Assembly (NCBI GenBank): GCA_944322805.1
Contig: CALUQC010000013.1
Coordinates: 1-40,642, forward strand
Direction of reading: 5' to 3'
Length of the DNA stretch: 40,642 nucleotides
Source of the DNA: an uncultured Bacteroidales bacterium
GTDB taxonomy: Bacteria > Bacteroidota > Bacteroidia > Bacteroidales > UBA932
A program made the translations under genes and the position numbers. Under the pieces are notes generated by a model that was not told the origin of the DNA, made no database searches, and was given only the letters and a program-made list of their open reading frames with translations. Positions 32,009 through 39,770 of this stretch are shown one piece after another (the first letter of the stretch is position 1; the number at the start of each line of letters is the position of its first letter).

Positions 32009-32583
32009 CTCATAATTAAATCAGCTCGGAAATAATCTCGGAACGTCCTGCGTTCCAATGTTCCATACCGCGACTACTCGCCTTCCTTTACCGATATTGC
32101 TGCGGCTGTCGATTAGTCGGCCGGATCAATATATACCGCATACTGTAAGGTCACTAAATTTGTGGTGTTAACTACCCGTCTGTACAAACTGACTAACGCT
32201 TTATGCGGCTTAGGACGCCTGTTTGAGCCTTAGAGCTCGTAGAGGAAATTTATATTTATATTTTATTCGACCCTGACGTGACTACGCCAGTACGCCTTTT
32301 GTGTCTATTCTGAATGCCCTACGCACACTGTGACTGAATCAAGACCGTAAGCGAATAGGATTTATAGAGGAAATTTAGGTAATTTAACATTCTTTCCAAT
32401 GGAATCCCGATACTTTTCTCCGGCGGAATCCCGGGCCGAAGAAAAGGTGAATTTCCGAAGGCGAAGATGCAGCATGTAAAGAGAAAAAGACGTCGAAAAG
32501 AGAAAAAGTTTGACAAAAAAGAGAAAAATATGATTATCCCACCTTGTCATGTCGAGCTTGCCGGGACATCTGCCCCTGTCATC
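32009..32583. other. 575-bp stretch without a recognisable gene
   Basis: No frame here looks like a protein. A direct repeat TAGAGGAAATTTA occurs at 32240-32252 and 32365-32377; GGAACG-TCCTG-CGTTCC (32040-32056) forms a hairpin; GGAATCCCG is repeated near 32401 and 32425; and TAAATTTG at 32155-32162 fits a -7 box on the plus strand with no clear -33. The right part (32465-32530) is a purine-rich AAAGAG tract. It lies between two convergent transcription units. A structured small RNA is possible, but I recognise no known RNA family. Confidence 0.4.
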
Positions 32584-33063
32584 CTACGGCAGGATTTCCG
32601 ACAACGGCATCATCACGAATTCCCTCTCCTTCATCAGAGGATGTGGGATTTTCAAGTCATCTTCATCTATCCCCCAGTCCCCAGCCATGAGAATGTCTAT
32701 ATCGATGATTCTTGATTTATATATCCTGTTGCCTGAGTTATCGTATTCGGGCTGCCCCGTTCTGCCCATAGCCTTTTCCACATCCTTGCATATCCTGAGA
32801 ATCCCATGGGCAAAATCCGGCCGTGATGTTCCCTGTGGAACAGTGAGACTGTATTTCACTGCCGCATTCAGAAACTTTTCATCCGAATCGAATCCCCAGG
32901 GCTCCGTCTCGTAAAAACCCGACAGGGCGGCATACCCGCATCCAAAAGCATCGTCAAGCCTCTGCAATGCCTCTATGATATTCTTCTTCCTGTCCCCGAG
33001 ATTCGTCCCGAGTCCGAGATAAATATCGACTCTCTCCATTAATGCAAAATCCCGTTCAGGCAT
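32584..33063 (-). CDS. folK: HPPK (2-amino-4-hydroxy-6-hydroxymethyldihydropteridine pyrophosphokinase)
   Basis: 159 residues. HPPK signatures: VDIYLGLGTNLGDRKKNI at the start, GFYETEPWGF in the middle, and SRIIDIDILMAGD with the two Mg-binding Asp followed by IPHPLMKEREFVMMPL. It transfers pyrophosphate from ATP to the pterin in folate synthesis. The ATG at 33063 overlaps the stop of the upstream gene (TGATG), which favours coupled translation; an internal Met at 33039 fits the bare family start and is an alternative. It ends the suf operon. Confidence 0.92.
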   Translation of the reverse strand: MPERDFALMERVDIYLGLGTNLGDRKKNIIEALQRLDDAFGCGYAALSGFYETEPWGFDSDEKFLNAAVKYSLTVPQGTSRPDFAHGILRICKDVEKAMGRTGQPEYDNSGNRIYKSRIIDIDILMAGDWGIDEDDLKIPHPLMKEREFVMMPLSEILP

Positions 33064-33413
33064 CAGTCAAGTCCAAGCTCGATCAGCGCTTCCTCAGACA
33101 TCCTGCTCTTGTCCCAGACAGGCTCGAATACAAGGTCTATCTTCGCGCTCACCACACCGGGAACATCCTCCACGGCAGCCTTTACGGTATCTACCACATA
33201 GTCCGCCATCGGACAGTTGGGTGCGGTCAGAGTCATCTGGATATACACATTGTGATCATCATCCACCTTCAATTCGTATATCAGGCCGAGATCATATATG
33301 TTGACCGGTATTTCCGGGTCATAAACCTGCCTCAAAGCCATTATTATATCCCTTTCCAGTGCCATTTTATTCTCCTTTCCTTCTTCTTTCTTTTTCTTCC
33401 TGAACAACTCCAT
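33063..33413 (-). CDS. MIP18/SufT-family iron-sulfur assembly protein (DUF59)
   Basis: 116 residues. After a lysine-rich start (MELFRKKKKEEGKEN) comes one MIP18 domain: RDIIMALRQVYDPEIPVNIYDLGLIYEL, MTLTAPNCPMADYVVDTVKAAVEDVPGV, and LVFEPVWDKSRMSEEA. The conserved Cys is in TAPNCP. Such proteins help load or deliver Fe-S clusters. It sits between sufE and folK, four bases after sufE and overlapping folK, which supports that role. Met17 is a possible alternative start. Confidence 0.9.
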   Translation of the reverse strand: MELFRKKKKEEGKENKMALERDIIMALRQVYDPEIPVNIYDLGLIYELKVDDDHNVYIQMTLTAPNCPMADYVVDTVKAAVEDVPGVVSAKIDLVFEPVWDKSRMSEEALIELGLD

Positions 33414-33417
33414 AATT

Positions 33418-33846
33418 TCAAATGTTCTCTGCTGCTACCTGCTTTATCTTTTGAATCATGGATACCAGTCCGTTTGCCCGTGTAGGGGATAGATTCTCCT
33501 TCAGGCCGATTCTGTCCACGACTGAAAAATCGGAAGACAGAATCTCGGCGGCCGTCCGTCCCGAATAGATTCTTATCAACAACGATATTATACCCTTGGT
33601 AATGATCGCATCGCTGTCGGCATTGAACCATATTTTTCCGTCTTCTACTTTATAATCGAGCCATACCCTTGACTGACAACCCTTTATAAGCCTGTCATCC
33701 GTCTTTTTATCTTCCGGATATTCTTTCAGAGTTTTTCCCAGTTCGATAAGATATTCGTACTTGTCGAGCCATTCATCAAACATCGAAAACTCATCAACTA
33801 TCTCATTTTCAGATTCTTGCAAAGATTTTTCTTCCATTTTCAACAT
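33418..33846 (-). CDS. sufE: SufE sulfur-acceptor protein
   Basis: 142 residues of the SufE/CsdE family. The active Cys57 lies in DDRLIKGCQSRVWL; the rest of the fold shows WLDKYEYLIELGKTL and GIISLLIRIYSGRTAAEIL, typical for the family. SufE accepts sulfur from SufS as a persulfide and passes it to the cluster scaffold. It follows sufS by 29 bases on the same strand. Met4 may be the true start (MEEKS). No sufBCD is in the window. Confidence 0.93.
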   Translation of the reverse strand: MLKMEEKSLQESENEIVDEFSMFDEWLDKYEYLIELGKTLKEYPEDKKTDDRLIKGCQSRVWLDYKVEDGKIWFNADSDAIITKGIISLLIRIYSGRTAAEILSSDFSVVDRIGLKENLSPTRANGLVSMIQKIKQVAAENI

Positions 33847-33875
33847 TATTTTTCAGACATTCAGCCGTTCTTCTC

Positions 33876-35102
33876 CTATCTTAACATGGCCACGGCCTTT
33901 TGCAGCGCAGCGATAAAAGATTCAGCCTCCTGCATCGTATTGTACGGCAAAAGGGAAGCCCTCAGCATTCCAGACACTCCGAATCTGTCCATAAGAGGCT
34001 CCGCACACATCTGTCCCGAACGTACAGCCACCCCCATCTTATCCAATATCAGAGCAAGATCCTCATGATGTACCCCATCGATACTGAATGAAAACAGCGG
34101 TATCCTGTCTGACATGTCATTCGTGGTACCGTACAGGTGCAGCCCGTCGAAATGCGTCAGTTCATCGTACAGATAATCCCTGACCGCAGCATATTCCGCA
34201 TTCAAATCCCTGTCGGAAATCATCTCAGCAGCCAGTTCCAAAGCCGGTTTCAGAGTCGCGGCACCGGTAAAATTGCCGGTCCCGGCCTCGAACTTCAGAG
34301 GAAGCGGTGCATATGTCGTCCCGGTAAACCTGACCGTACCGACCATCTCTCCCCCGCCCATAAACGGAGGCATACTGTCTAAAAGTTCCTTCTTTCCATA
34401 CAGCACCCCTGTACCGGTGGCAGCAAATATCTTGTGGCCTGAAAATGCATAGAAATCGCAGTCCGTCTTCCTGACATCCACTTTCTCATGCACTACTCCC
34501 TGCGCTCCGTCTATCAGGACTTTCACGCCTTTCGAATGGAAAATCCTCACTATTTCGTCTATCGGATTCACTAATCCGAGAACATTCGATACATGTGTCA
34601 CTGCCGCCAATTTAGTCCGCGGAGTGCACAAACCGGCGATTTTTTCTATCTCTATCCGGCCGGTATCGTCTACCGGAATCACTTTCAGCACGGCTCCCTT
34701 CCTTTCGCACAGCATCTGCCATGGTACAATGTCCGAATGGTGCTCCGCCTCCGTCACAATGATTTCGTCTCCCTCCCCTATGAATTTTTCACCGAAAGAA
34801 TAAGCCACAAGGTTTATGGACGCCGTTACGCCGGATGTAAAAATGACTTCCTCACGCGCACCGGCATTGATAAAATTCATCACGGCAGTCCTCGCCTGCT
34901 CGTATGCTTCGGTAGCGTCCTCGGCCATTTTGTGCACGGCACGATGGATATTGGCATTGGCGTTGACGGTAAGGCTGTTCCACATATCCAGGACAGACTG
35001 GGGACGCTGTACCGTAGCTGCATTGTCGAAATACACCAAATCCTTTCCGTAAACTTTCCTGCCTAAGGCCGGAAATATTTTTCTGAAACTTTCAGCAGTC
35101 AT
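33876..35102 (-). CDS. sufS: SufS-type cysteine desulfurase
   Basis: 408-residue class-V PLP enzyme. VYFDNAAT at 23-30, EAEHHSDIVPWQ, LIDGAQGVVHEKVDV, and the PLP lysine K224 in FSGHKIFAATG. The catalytic Cys366 is in RSGQMCAEPL, the short-loop arrangement of group-II desulfurases; the usual RxGHHCAQP is replaced by SGQMCAEP. EAGTGNFTG stands where most SufS have EAGTPN. These changes are conservative. It supplies sulfur from cysteine to SufE for Fe-S clusters and heads the sufS-sufE-MIP18-folK operon. Confidence 0.93.
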   Translation of the reverse strand: MTAESFRKIFPALGRKVYGKDLVYFDNAATVQRPQSVLDMWNSLTVNANANIHRAVHKMAEDATEAYEQARTAVMNFINAGAREEVIFTSGVTASINLVAYSFGEKFIGEGDEIIVTEAEHHSDIVPWQMLCERKGAVLKVIPVDDTGRIEIEKIAGLCTPRTKLAAVTHVSNVLGLVNPIDEIVRIFHSKGVKVLIDGAQGVVHEKVDVRKTDCDFYAFSGHKIFAATGTGVLYGKKELLDSMPPFMGGGEMVGTVRFTGTTYAPLPLKFEAGTGNFTGAATLKPALELAAEMISDRDLNAEYAAVRDYLYDELTHFDGLHLYGTTNDMSDRIPLFSFSIDGVHHEDLALILDKMGVAVRSGQMCAEPLMDRFGVSGMLRASLLPYNTMQEAESFIAALQKAVAMLR

Positions 35103-35124
35103 CCGATACTTTGTATTAAGCCCG

Positions 35125-35132
35125 CAAAGTTA
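35125..35132 (-). promoter_or_regulatory. Putative -7 element for the suf operon
   Basis: On the minus strand TAACTTTG, then CGGG, 23 bases before the sufS start. The expected TTG is missing, but TTCAAAACAGTTTC, the motif found in other promoters here, lies further upstream at about 35155-35168. Confidence 0.5.
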
Positions 35133-35257
35133 ACAAAACTAATCGGAAGGTGTTTTGAAACTGTTTTGAATTTTTGGAAATATTGAGAAATTATGCGGAT
35201 ATCCGATAAATACCAAATTACCGGTAAAAATGCATTATGGAAACATAAATAACGTCA

Positions 35258-35327
35258 GTTCGACGAATTTATGTTGCTCAGGACTAAGGAATTCGTCGAA
35301 CAGTCGTTAAGGATTTCTGCGAAATCC
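35258..35327 (+). repeat. Inverted repeats, left part of the sufS-ruvA gap
   Basis: GTTCGACGAATT (35258-35269) and AATTCGTCGAAC (35290-35301) are a perfect 12-bp inverted pair with a 20-base loop. Directly after it GGATTTC-TGC-GAAATCC (35311-35327) forms a second hairpin. Confidence 0.85.
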
Positions 35328-35350
35328 AGATTTCTTAAACCCCAGTCGCT

Positions 35351-35518
35351 GTGGCGCCCCTGCTCACTTTCGAATGTCCACTGGACATTCTCATAAAACG
35401 TTCGCGACTTTTCAAGGGGCGCCACCCCCATATTCTGCTCGCTTTCGAATGTCCACCGGACATTCTCATGAAACGCTCCCGACCTCGCCGGGGGCCCGTC
35501 GCAGGACTTACGTCCTGC
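35351..35518 (+). repeat. Two 49-bp direct repeats with internal palindromes
   Basis: Copies at 35360-35408 and 35435-35483 agree at 44 of 49 bases. Each has a central palindrome, GAATGTCCA-C-TGGACATTC (35372-35390) and GAATGTCC-ACC-GGACATTC (35447-35465). The first copy is bracketed by GTGGCGCCCC (35351-35360) and GGGGCGCCAC (35416-35425), a perfect inverted pair. GCAGGAC-TTAC-GTCCTGC (35501-35518) closes the set. Confidence 0.9.
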
Positions 35519-35529
35519 TCCTCAGCGGA

Positions 35530-35566
35530 AGTTCGATGATTTTCATTAATTAAAATTCATCGAACT
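35530..35566 (+). repeat. Inverted repeat at the right of the sufS-ruvA gap
   Basis: AGTTCGATGATTTT (35530-35543) pairs with AAAATTCATCGAACT (35552-35566) except for one extra base; loop CATTAATT. It starts with the same GTTCGA as the outer left repeat, so the two may bound one element. Confidence 0.82.
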
Positions 35567-35613
35567 CACGTTAAATATTGCACATAGCAGGGACGAAAGG
35601 AAAATAATTATGG

Positions 35614-35621
35614 TATTTTTG
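35614..35621 (+). promoter_or_regulatory. Putative -7 element for ruvA
   Basis: TATTTTTG followed by CAGG, 26 bases before the ruvA start. No TTG at the normal distance upstream. Confidence 0.5.
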
Positions 35622-35647
35622 CAGGACCAGGATAAAACAAAGAAATC

Positions 35648-36235
35648 ATGATAGACTACATCAAAGGAAAAATTACCGAACTGAATCCATCCGAAATGAC
35701 CGTAGAGACATATGGCATCGGATATAAGATTTTAATATCCCTCCAGTCCTTTTCATTCTTCGAAGGAAAATCGGATGTCACAGTTTACATACATCACTAT
35801 TTGAGAGAGGACGAAGAATTATTCTACGGATTCGGCACTAAAGACGAGCGCGACCTGTTCCGTCTTCTGATAGGAGTTTCCGGCATAGGGGCTGCCACTG
35901 CCAGAATGATGCTTTCATCCCTGTCTTCGGAAGAAATCAGGAATGCCATCATAGCTGAGGACCTTGCAAGGATAAAAAGCATAAAGGGAATAGGACTCAA
36001 AAGTGCACAGCGTCTGATTCTCGAACTGAAAGACAAAATCATCAAGGGAACTGGCGGAGATATCTCAGGAATAGCCAGCAAGGCCGACAACGGAATGATG
36101 GAAGAAGCATCCACAGCCTTAGTGCTCTTAGGATTTTCAAAGGCGAACGTGCAGAAAGCCCTCAATGCGGTCATGAAGGAGAATCCTCAGATAAGTTTGG
36201 AAAATCTTATAAAAGCTGCGCTGAAAAAATTATAA
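35648..36235 (+). CDS. ruvA: Holliday junction branch-migration subunit RuvA
   Basis: 195 residues. OB-fold domain I (1-63: MIDYIKGKITELNPSEMTVETYGIGYKI), helix-hairpin-helix domain II (64-145) with LIGVSGIGAATARMML and IKSIKGIGLKSAQRLILELKDKI, and the mobile domain III (150-195) ending in LENLIKAALKKL. RuvA tetramers bind four-way junctions and load RuvB. Length and domains are normal. It is transcribed convergently with mnmG; the 31-bp gap between them is a palindrome containing a parS site. No ruvB or ruvC is nearby. Confidence 0.95.
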   Translation: MIDYIKGKITELNPSEMTVETYGIGYKILISLQSFSFFEGKSDVTVYIHHYLREDEELFYGFGTKDERDLFRLLIGVSGIGAATARMMLSSLSSEEIRNAIIAEDLARIKSIKGIGLKSAQRLILELKDKIIKGTGGDISGIASKADNGMMEEASTALVLLGFSKANVQKALNAVMKENPQISLENLIKAALKKL

Positions 36236-36239
36236 CATC

Positions 36240-36271
36240 GTTAAAATTGTTCCACGTGGAACAATTTTAAC
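36240..36271. promoter_or_regulatory. parS: parS site inside a perfect 32-bp palindrome
   Basis: The core TGTTCCACGTGGAACA (36248-36263) fits the ParB-binding consensus TGTTNCACGTGNAACA exactly. It is extended to 16-base arms each side (GTTAAAATTGTTCCAC and its complement). It fills the gap between the convergent ruvA and mnmG genes and overlaps the mnmG stop codon, so as RNA it may also serve as a terminator hairpin. Confidence 0.8.
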
Positions 36272-38375
36272 GTCCAAAATACACAAGAAGTACAGAAATA
36301 TCGGCAGGAGAGACTCCGGAAATACGGGATGCCTGGGCAATAGTCCTCGGAGAATACCTTTTCAATTTCTGCCGGCACTCTATCGAAAGACTCTGCACCT
36401 TGTCAAAATCGAAATTTTCCGGTATAGTCAGATTTTCAAGTCTGCGTATTTTCTCAGCCAGTTTGCTTTCCCTGTCTATGTACCCTGCATACTTTATGGC
36501 AATCTCCACATCCTCCAATATTTCGTTCTTATAGTTTTCCGAAATCACGGTATCCATGAATTCAGAATCCAGACAATGTACAGGATAATCCGTATTGTTT
36601 TTCAAAACATGAATAGCATCCATATATGAATCGGACTTGTCCACATCCTGATATACGGAACTTTCAGACCGGCCAGAGCCGCTAATCAAAGAAAGCATTT
36701 CCTTGTAACCGATGCCTTCTTTCACAAAAATATCCTGCTTCAAGGTCAGATCGGATTCAAGGCTTTCAAATTTCCCGTTCAACGTTCCACGTGGAACAAT
36801 GGAAAGCATTCCAGAGACAGAAACCTGTGGGCGGGCTATCAGATCCGAAATTTTTCTTCTGCTTTCAATCGTTGCAGTCCCTACACTTGTCAAATAAGGA
36901 TTGACGGCCTCAGGCCTGACAGAATTATCTTCAAAAAACTCTTTCAACCTGTCGACAGCCTCATACTTTCTCATGGTATAATCATACCGGGACTTATCAG
37001 CAAGACCGATAGCAAAACCTGCCGGCGTCAGCCTGTAATCAGCATTATCCTGACGGAGCAAAATGCGGTACTCGGCCCGGGAAGTAAACATCCGGTACGG
37101 CTCATCCACCCCTTTTGTAATAAGGTCATCTATAAGCACACCGATATAGGCCTGATCCCTTTTCAGGATAAAAGGCTCCTTTCCGGCACATTTCAAATGG
37201 GCATTGATTCCAGCCATCAGACCCTGGGCAGCCGCTTCCTCATATCCGGTCGTCCCGTTCACCTGTCCGGCCAAAAAGAGATTTTCAATACTTTTCAGTT
37301 CCAAGGTTGCCTTCAGCTGCGTAGGATCGAAATAGTCATACTCGACCGCATATGCCGGACGATATATCTTCGCGTCTTCAAGACCTTCTATATTATGAAG
37401 CGCATCCAACTGTATCTGCAGAGGCAGCGAAGAAGAAAAACCCTGCAAATAATATTCATTGGTATGCCTCCCCTCTGGCTCAAGAAAAAGCTGATGCGAA
37501 TCCTTGTCGGCAAAAGTCCTGATTTTATCTTCTATACTCGGACAATATCTCGGCCCTATGCCGGTAATCATCCCGGAAAACAAAGGGGAATCCTTGAAAC
37601 CGGATCTGAGGATGTCATGCACCTTCTCGTTGGTATGGACTATGAAGCATGGTAGCTGAGGGGTTCCGTTCTGTGCCGTCGACAGAAAAGGCAGATAGGA
37701 AAACTTCTCTGGGACGCTGTCTCCCTCCTGAGGCAGAAGCCTCGAAGTGTTCACGGAAGATATGTCGATGCGGGGCGGAGTACCTGTCTTCATCCTCCCG
37801 GTAGTCAGCCCCATCTCCACGAGCTGTCCGGTCAGGCCGTAAGAAGACATCTCCCCTATTCTTCCGCCCTCGAATTCCGTCCTGCCTATGAAAAGCCTGC
37901 CATCAAGAAAGGTCCCGGCAGTCAGGATAACCGTCTGAGAATCGAATATTGCTCCGGTCTTCGTACGACAGCCCGTAATTCTTGAACCACAGAAGGCAAA
38001 ATCAGTGACAATATCTTGGTAAATATCTAATTTACAATTAGTTTCAAGTAATTTTCGCCAATTTTGACTGTACACGTTCTTGTCGCATTGCGCGCGAGGA
38101 CTCCACATTGCAGGCCCTTTGGACCTGTTAAGCATCCTGAACTGCAAGGTCGAAGCGTCGGTAACAATCCCCATATAACCTCCCAACGCGTCTATTTCCC
38201 TGACAATCTGACCTTTGGCAATGCCTCCGACAGCCGGATTGCAGGACATCTGACCGAACTTGGTCATGTCCATCGTGATGAGCAGCACCGAAGAGCCCAT
38301 CCTGGAAGCCGCCATGGCTGCCTCACAACCGGCATGTCCGCCACCTATTACTATTACATCATAACTTTTACGCAT
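36267..38375 (-). CDS. mnmG: tRNA uridine-5-carboxymethylaminomethyl modification enzyme MnmG (GidA), with insertion
   Basis: 702 residues; the family is normally about 620-630. FAD-binding [10 protein letters not shown] at 11-20, [56 protein letters not shown] and [18 protein letters not shown] are all present; the C-terminal MnmE- and tRNA-binding domain ends with [22 protein letters not shown]. The extra 60-70 residues lie about 520-590, between [10 protein letters not shown] and [14 protein letters not shown], where Bacteroides-type proteins have only a short link. The insertion encodes VPRG over a second parS site. With MnmE it modifies U34 of several tRNAs. It follows ybeY by 17 bases. 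Confidence 0.93.
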   Translation of the reverse strand: MRKSYDVIVIGGGHAGCEAAMAASRMGSSVLLITMDMTKFGQMSCNPAVGGIAKGQIVREIDALGGYMGIVTDASTLQFRMLNRSKGPAMWSPRAQCDKNVYSQNWRKLLETNCKLDIYQDIVTDFAFCGSRITGCRTKTGAIFDSQTVILTAGTFLDGRLFIGRTEFEGGRIGEMSSYGLTGQLVEMGLTTGRMKTGTPPRIDISSVNTSRLLPQEGDSVPEKFSYLPFLSTAQNGTPQLPCFIVHTNEKVHDILRSGFKDSPLFSGMITGIGPRYCPSIEDKIRTFADKDSHQLFLEPEGRHTNEYYLQGFSSSLPLQIQLDALHNIEGLEDAKIYRPAYAVEYDYFDPTQLKATLELKSIENLFLAGQVNGTTGYEEAAAQGLMAGINAHLKCAGKEPFILKRDQAYIGVLIDDLITKGVDEPYRMFTSRAEYRILLRQDNADYRLTPAGFAIGLADKSRYDYTMRKYEAVDRLKEFFEDNSVRPEAVNPYLTSVGTATIESRRKISDLIARPQVSVSGMLSIVPRGTLNGKFESLESDLTLKQDIFVKEGIGYKEMLSLISGSGRSESSVYQDVDKSDSYMDAIHVLKNNTDYPVHCLDSEFMDTVISENYKNEILEDVEIAIKYAGYIDRESKLAEKIRRLENLTIPENFDFDKVQSLSIECRQKLKRYSPRTIAQASRISGVSPADISVLLVYFGR
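36783..36798. promoter_or_regulatory. parS: Second parS site, inside mnmG
   Basis: CGTTCCACGTGGAACA matches the ParB consensus at 15 of 16 positions (first base C for T); the inner 14-bp palindrome GTTCCACGTGGAAC is perfect. It lies 535 bases from the first site and within the extra segment of mnmG, read there as codons for V-P-R-G. Confidence 0.72.
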
Positions 38376-38392
38376 GACAAAACCGCTCCACT

Positions 38393-38812
38393 CTACATCA
38401 AATCAAAAACCGACAGATAATAGTTTTCCTTTGCCCTCATCTCCTTTATTTCCTCATCCGTATGATCGTCATATCCTATAAGATGAAGAATACCGTGGAC
38501 GATAACCCGATGGAGTTCATCGGAAAATTCCGTTCCGTATTCGACCGCATTCTCCCTGACAGAATCAACACTTATAAAAAGATCTCCCGATATCCTCCGC
38601 CCTTCGGAATAGTCGAAAGTGATGATATCGGTAAAATAGTCATGCTGGAGAAATCTCTGGTTAATATCGAGAATATAATTGTCGGAACAGAATATTATGG
38701 AAATATCGCCGAGAGTGAAAATTTCACTTTCGGCCACGAATTTCAGCCAGTTCCGTATCTTTATTTTATTCTTCAGCTTGAAATCGGTATTTTCAAAAAA
38801 ATAGGAAACCAT
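38393..38812 (-). CDS. ybeY: Endoribonuclease YbeY
   Basis: 139 residues of the UPF0054 family. The zinc motif is [13 protein letters not shown]106, H110 and a His at 117, one residue later than the E. coli HxxxHxxxxxH spacing. [18 protein letters not shown] is the other conserved strand. YbeY matures 16S rRNA ends and takes part in ribosome quality control. It is probably the first gene of a ybeY-mnmG unit, with its own promoter upstream. Confidence 0.92.
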   Translation of the reverse strand: MVSYFFENTDFKLKNKIKIRNWLKFVAESEIFTLGDISIIFCSDNYILDINQRFLQHDYFTDIITFDYSEGRRISGDLFISVDSVRENAVEYGTEFSDELHRVIVHGILHLIGYDDHTDEEIKEMRAKENYYLSVFDLM

Positions 38813-38838
38813 AATGCCGGCAAAATTTTTATCAGCCG

Positions 38839-38870
38839 CAAAATTAAGAAACTGTTTTAATATTCATCAA
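38839..38870 (-). promoter_or_regulatory. Promoter for ybeY-mnmG
   Basis: On the minus strand TTG (38870-38868), a 21-base spacer containing AAAACAGTTTCT, TAATTTTG (38846-38839), 26 bases before the ybeY start. Confidence 0.68.
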
Positions 38871-38942
38871 AAATTATTTGGCGGATTGGCAGATATCCAC
38901 AATGTTATGAACAAAAAATTATGAAATAAAAATTATTCTTCA

Positions 38943-38950
38943 TAACTTAG
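38943..38950 (+). promoter_or_regulatory. Weak -7-like element before tonB
   Basis: TAACTTAG differs from TAnnTTTG at one base and is 35 bases before the tonB start. The 90 bases upstream are AT-rich with ATATCCACA (38894-38902), one mismatch from a DnaA box. No TTG at the proper distance. Confidence 0.35.
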
Positions 38951-38985
38951 CGGGACTAAAACCGATTATCTAAAAACAGCAATAA

Positions 38986-39678
38986 ATGGAAATAAAAAAG
39001 ACAGAGAAGGCCAATCTTGAAAACAAGAAACTTCTATTCATTGAGATTGGGATGATCGTTGCCTTGGCAGCTGTCTACATAGCATTCGAGTGGCAGACGG
39101 CAGAGCAGCAGATTATCGAACTCGAAGATACTACCCAGGTCATCGAGGTAGAAGAAGTCATCGCTACGCAGCAGGAGACGCCTCCACCTCCACCATCAGC
39201 ACCTAAAATGCCTGTTCTCTCCGACCAGATAGACATCGTGGATGACGAGGTTGTCGTGGACGACAATATGTTCCTCAACCTCGAGGATGATGTGAACATG
39301 GGAGTCGAGATTATGGACTATGTGGAAAGCGTGGAAGAAGAAGTCATCGAAGAGGAAGCTATTCCTTTCCAGCTCGTGGAGGAGAAGCCTTCATTCATGG
39401 GCGGAGATGCAAACGAATTCTCGAAATGGGTGAATCAAAGATTGGTATATCCTGAAATTGCAAAGGAAAACGGTGTGCAGGGCCGTGTGACACTTCAGTT
39501 TACGGTAGAGTCTGACGGCAGGGTGACCAATGTAAAAGTACTCAGAGGAGTGGACTCTTCGCTCGACCAGGAAGCTGTCAGGGTGGTATCAAGCTCGCCG
39601 AGATGGACACCGGGAAAACAGAGGGACCGTGCAGTAAGGGTTACATACACATTCCCTGTTATATTCCAGCTCAGATAA
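38986..39678 (+). CDS. tonB: Energy transducer TonB
   Basis: 230 residues. A cytoplasmic start of about 16 residues, one membrane helix (LLFIEIGMIVALAAVYIAF, about 16-34), a periplasmic stretch with TPPPPPSAPKMP and a strongly acidic run (DDEVVVDDNMF to EEEVIEEEAIPF), then a TonB C-terminal domain from about 140: FMGGDANEFSKWVNQRLVYPEIAKENGVQGRVTLQFTVESDGRV. It transfers proton-motive energy to outer-membrane receptors such as the two in this window. exbB and exbD are not next to it. It stands alone with its own terminator. Confidence 0.92.
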   Translation: MEIKKTEKANLENKKLLFIEIGMIVALAAVYIAFEWQTAEQQIIELEDTTQVIEVEEVIATQQETPPPPPSAPKMPVLSDQIDIVDDEVVVDDNMFLNLEDDVNMGVEIMDYVESVEEEVIEEEAIPFQLVEEKPSFMGGDANEFSKWVNQRLVYPEIAKENGVQGRVTLQFTVESDGRVTNVKVLRGVDSSLDQEAVRVVSSSPRWTPGKQRDRAVRVTYTFPVIFQLR

Positions 39679-39699
39679 TTGTTTTACTAACGTAATACG

Positions 39700-39737
39700 A
39701 AAGGGTGGCCCGAAAAAAGTCCGGACCGCCCTTTTTT
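39700..39737 (+). terminator. Terminator after tonB
   Basis: AAAGGGTGGCCCG (39700-39712), loop GAAAAAAGT region, and CCGGACCGCCCTTTTTT (39721-39737) pair with one G-U and one mismatch; a T-run ends the stem. Confidence 0.82.
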
Positions 39738-39770
39738 GTCCCTACAAGCATCAGCAAAAGTTTCTAATAT

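Noticed and set aside
32100..32250. tmRNA or another standard structured RNA
   Set aside because: A GCTTTATGCGGCTTAG segment recalls a tag sequence, but the tRNA-like ends (GGGGCTG start and TTCGA-CCA end) are missing.
32319..32516. 65-codon minus-strand frame in the 32-kb gap
   Set aside because: Phe/Leu-rich translation of AT-rich DNA, no start signals, no known family.
35351..35539. 62-codon plus-strand frame over the 49-bp repeats
   Set aside because: The peptide repeat mirrors the nucleotide repeat; no promoter or ribosome site and the palindromes explain the sequence.
38881..38985. Replication origin in the AT-rich gap before tonB
   Set aside because: Only one near-match to a DnaA box (ATATCCACA) and no dnaA or clustered boxes; parS sites make the wider region origin-proximal but do not place oriC here.
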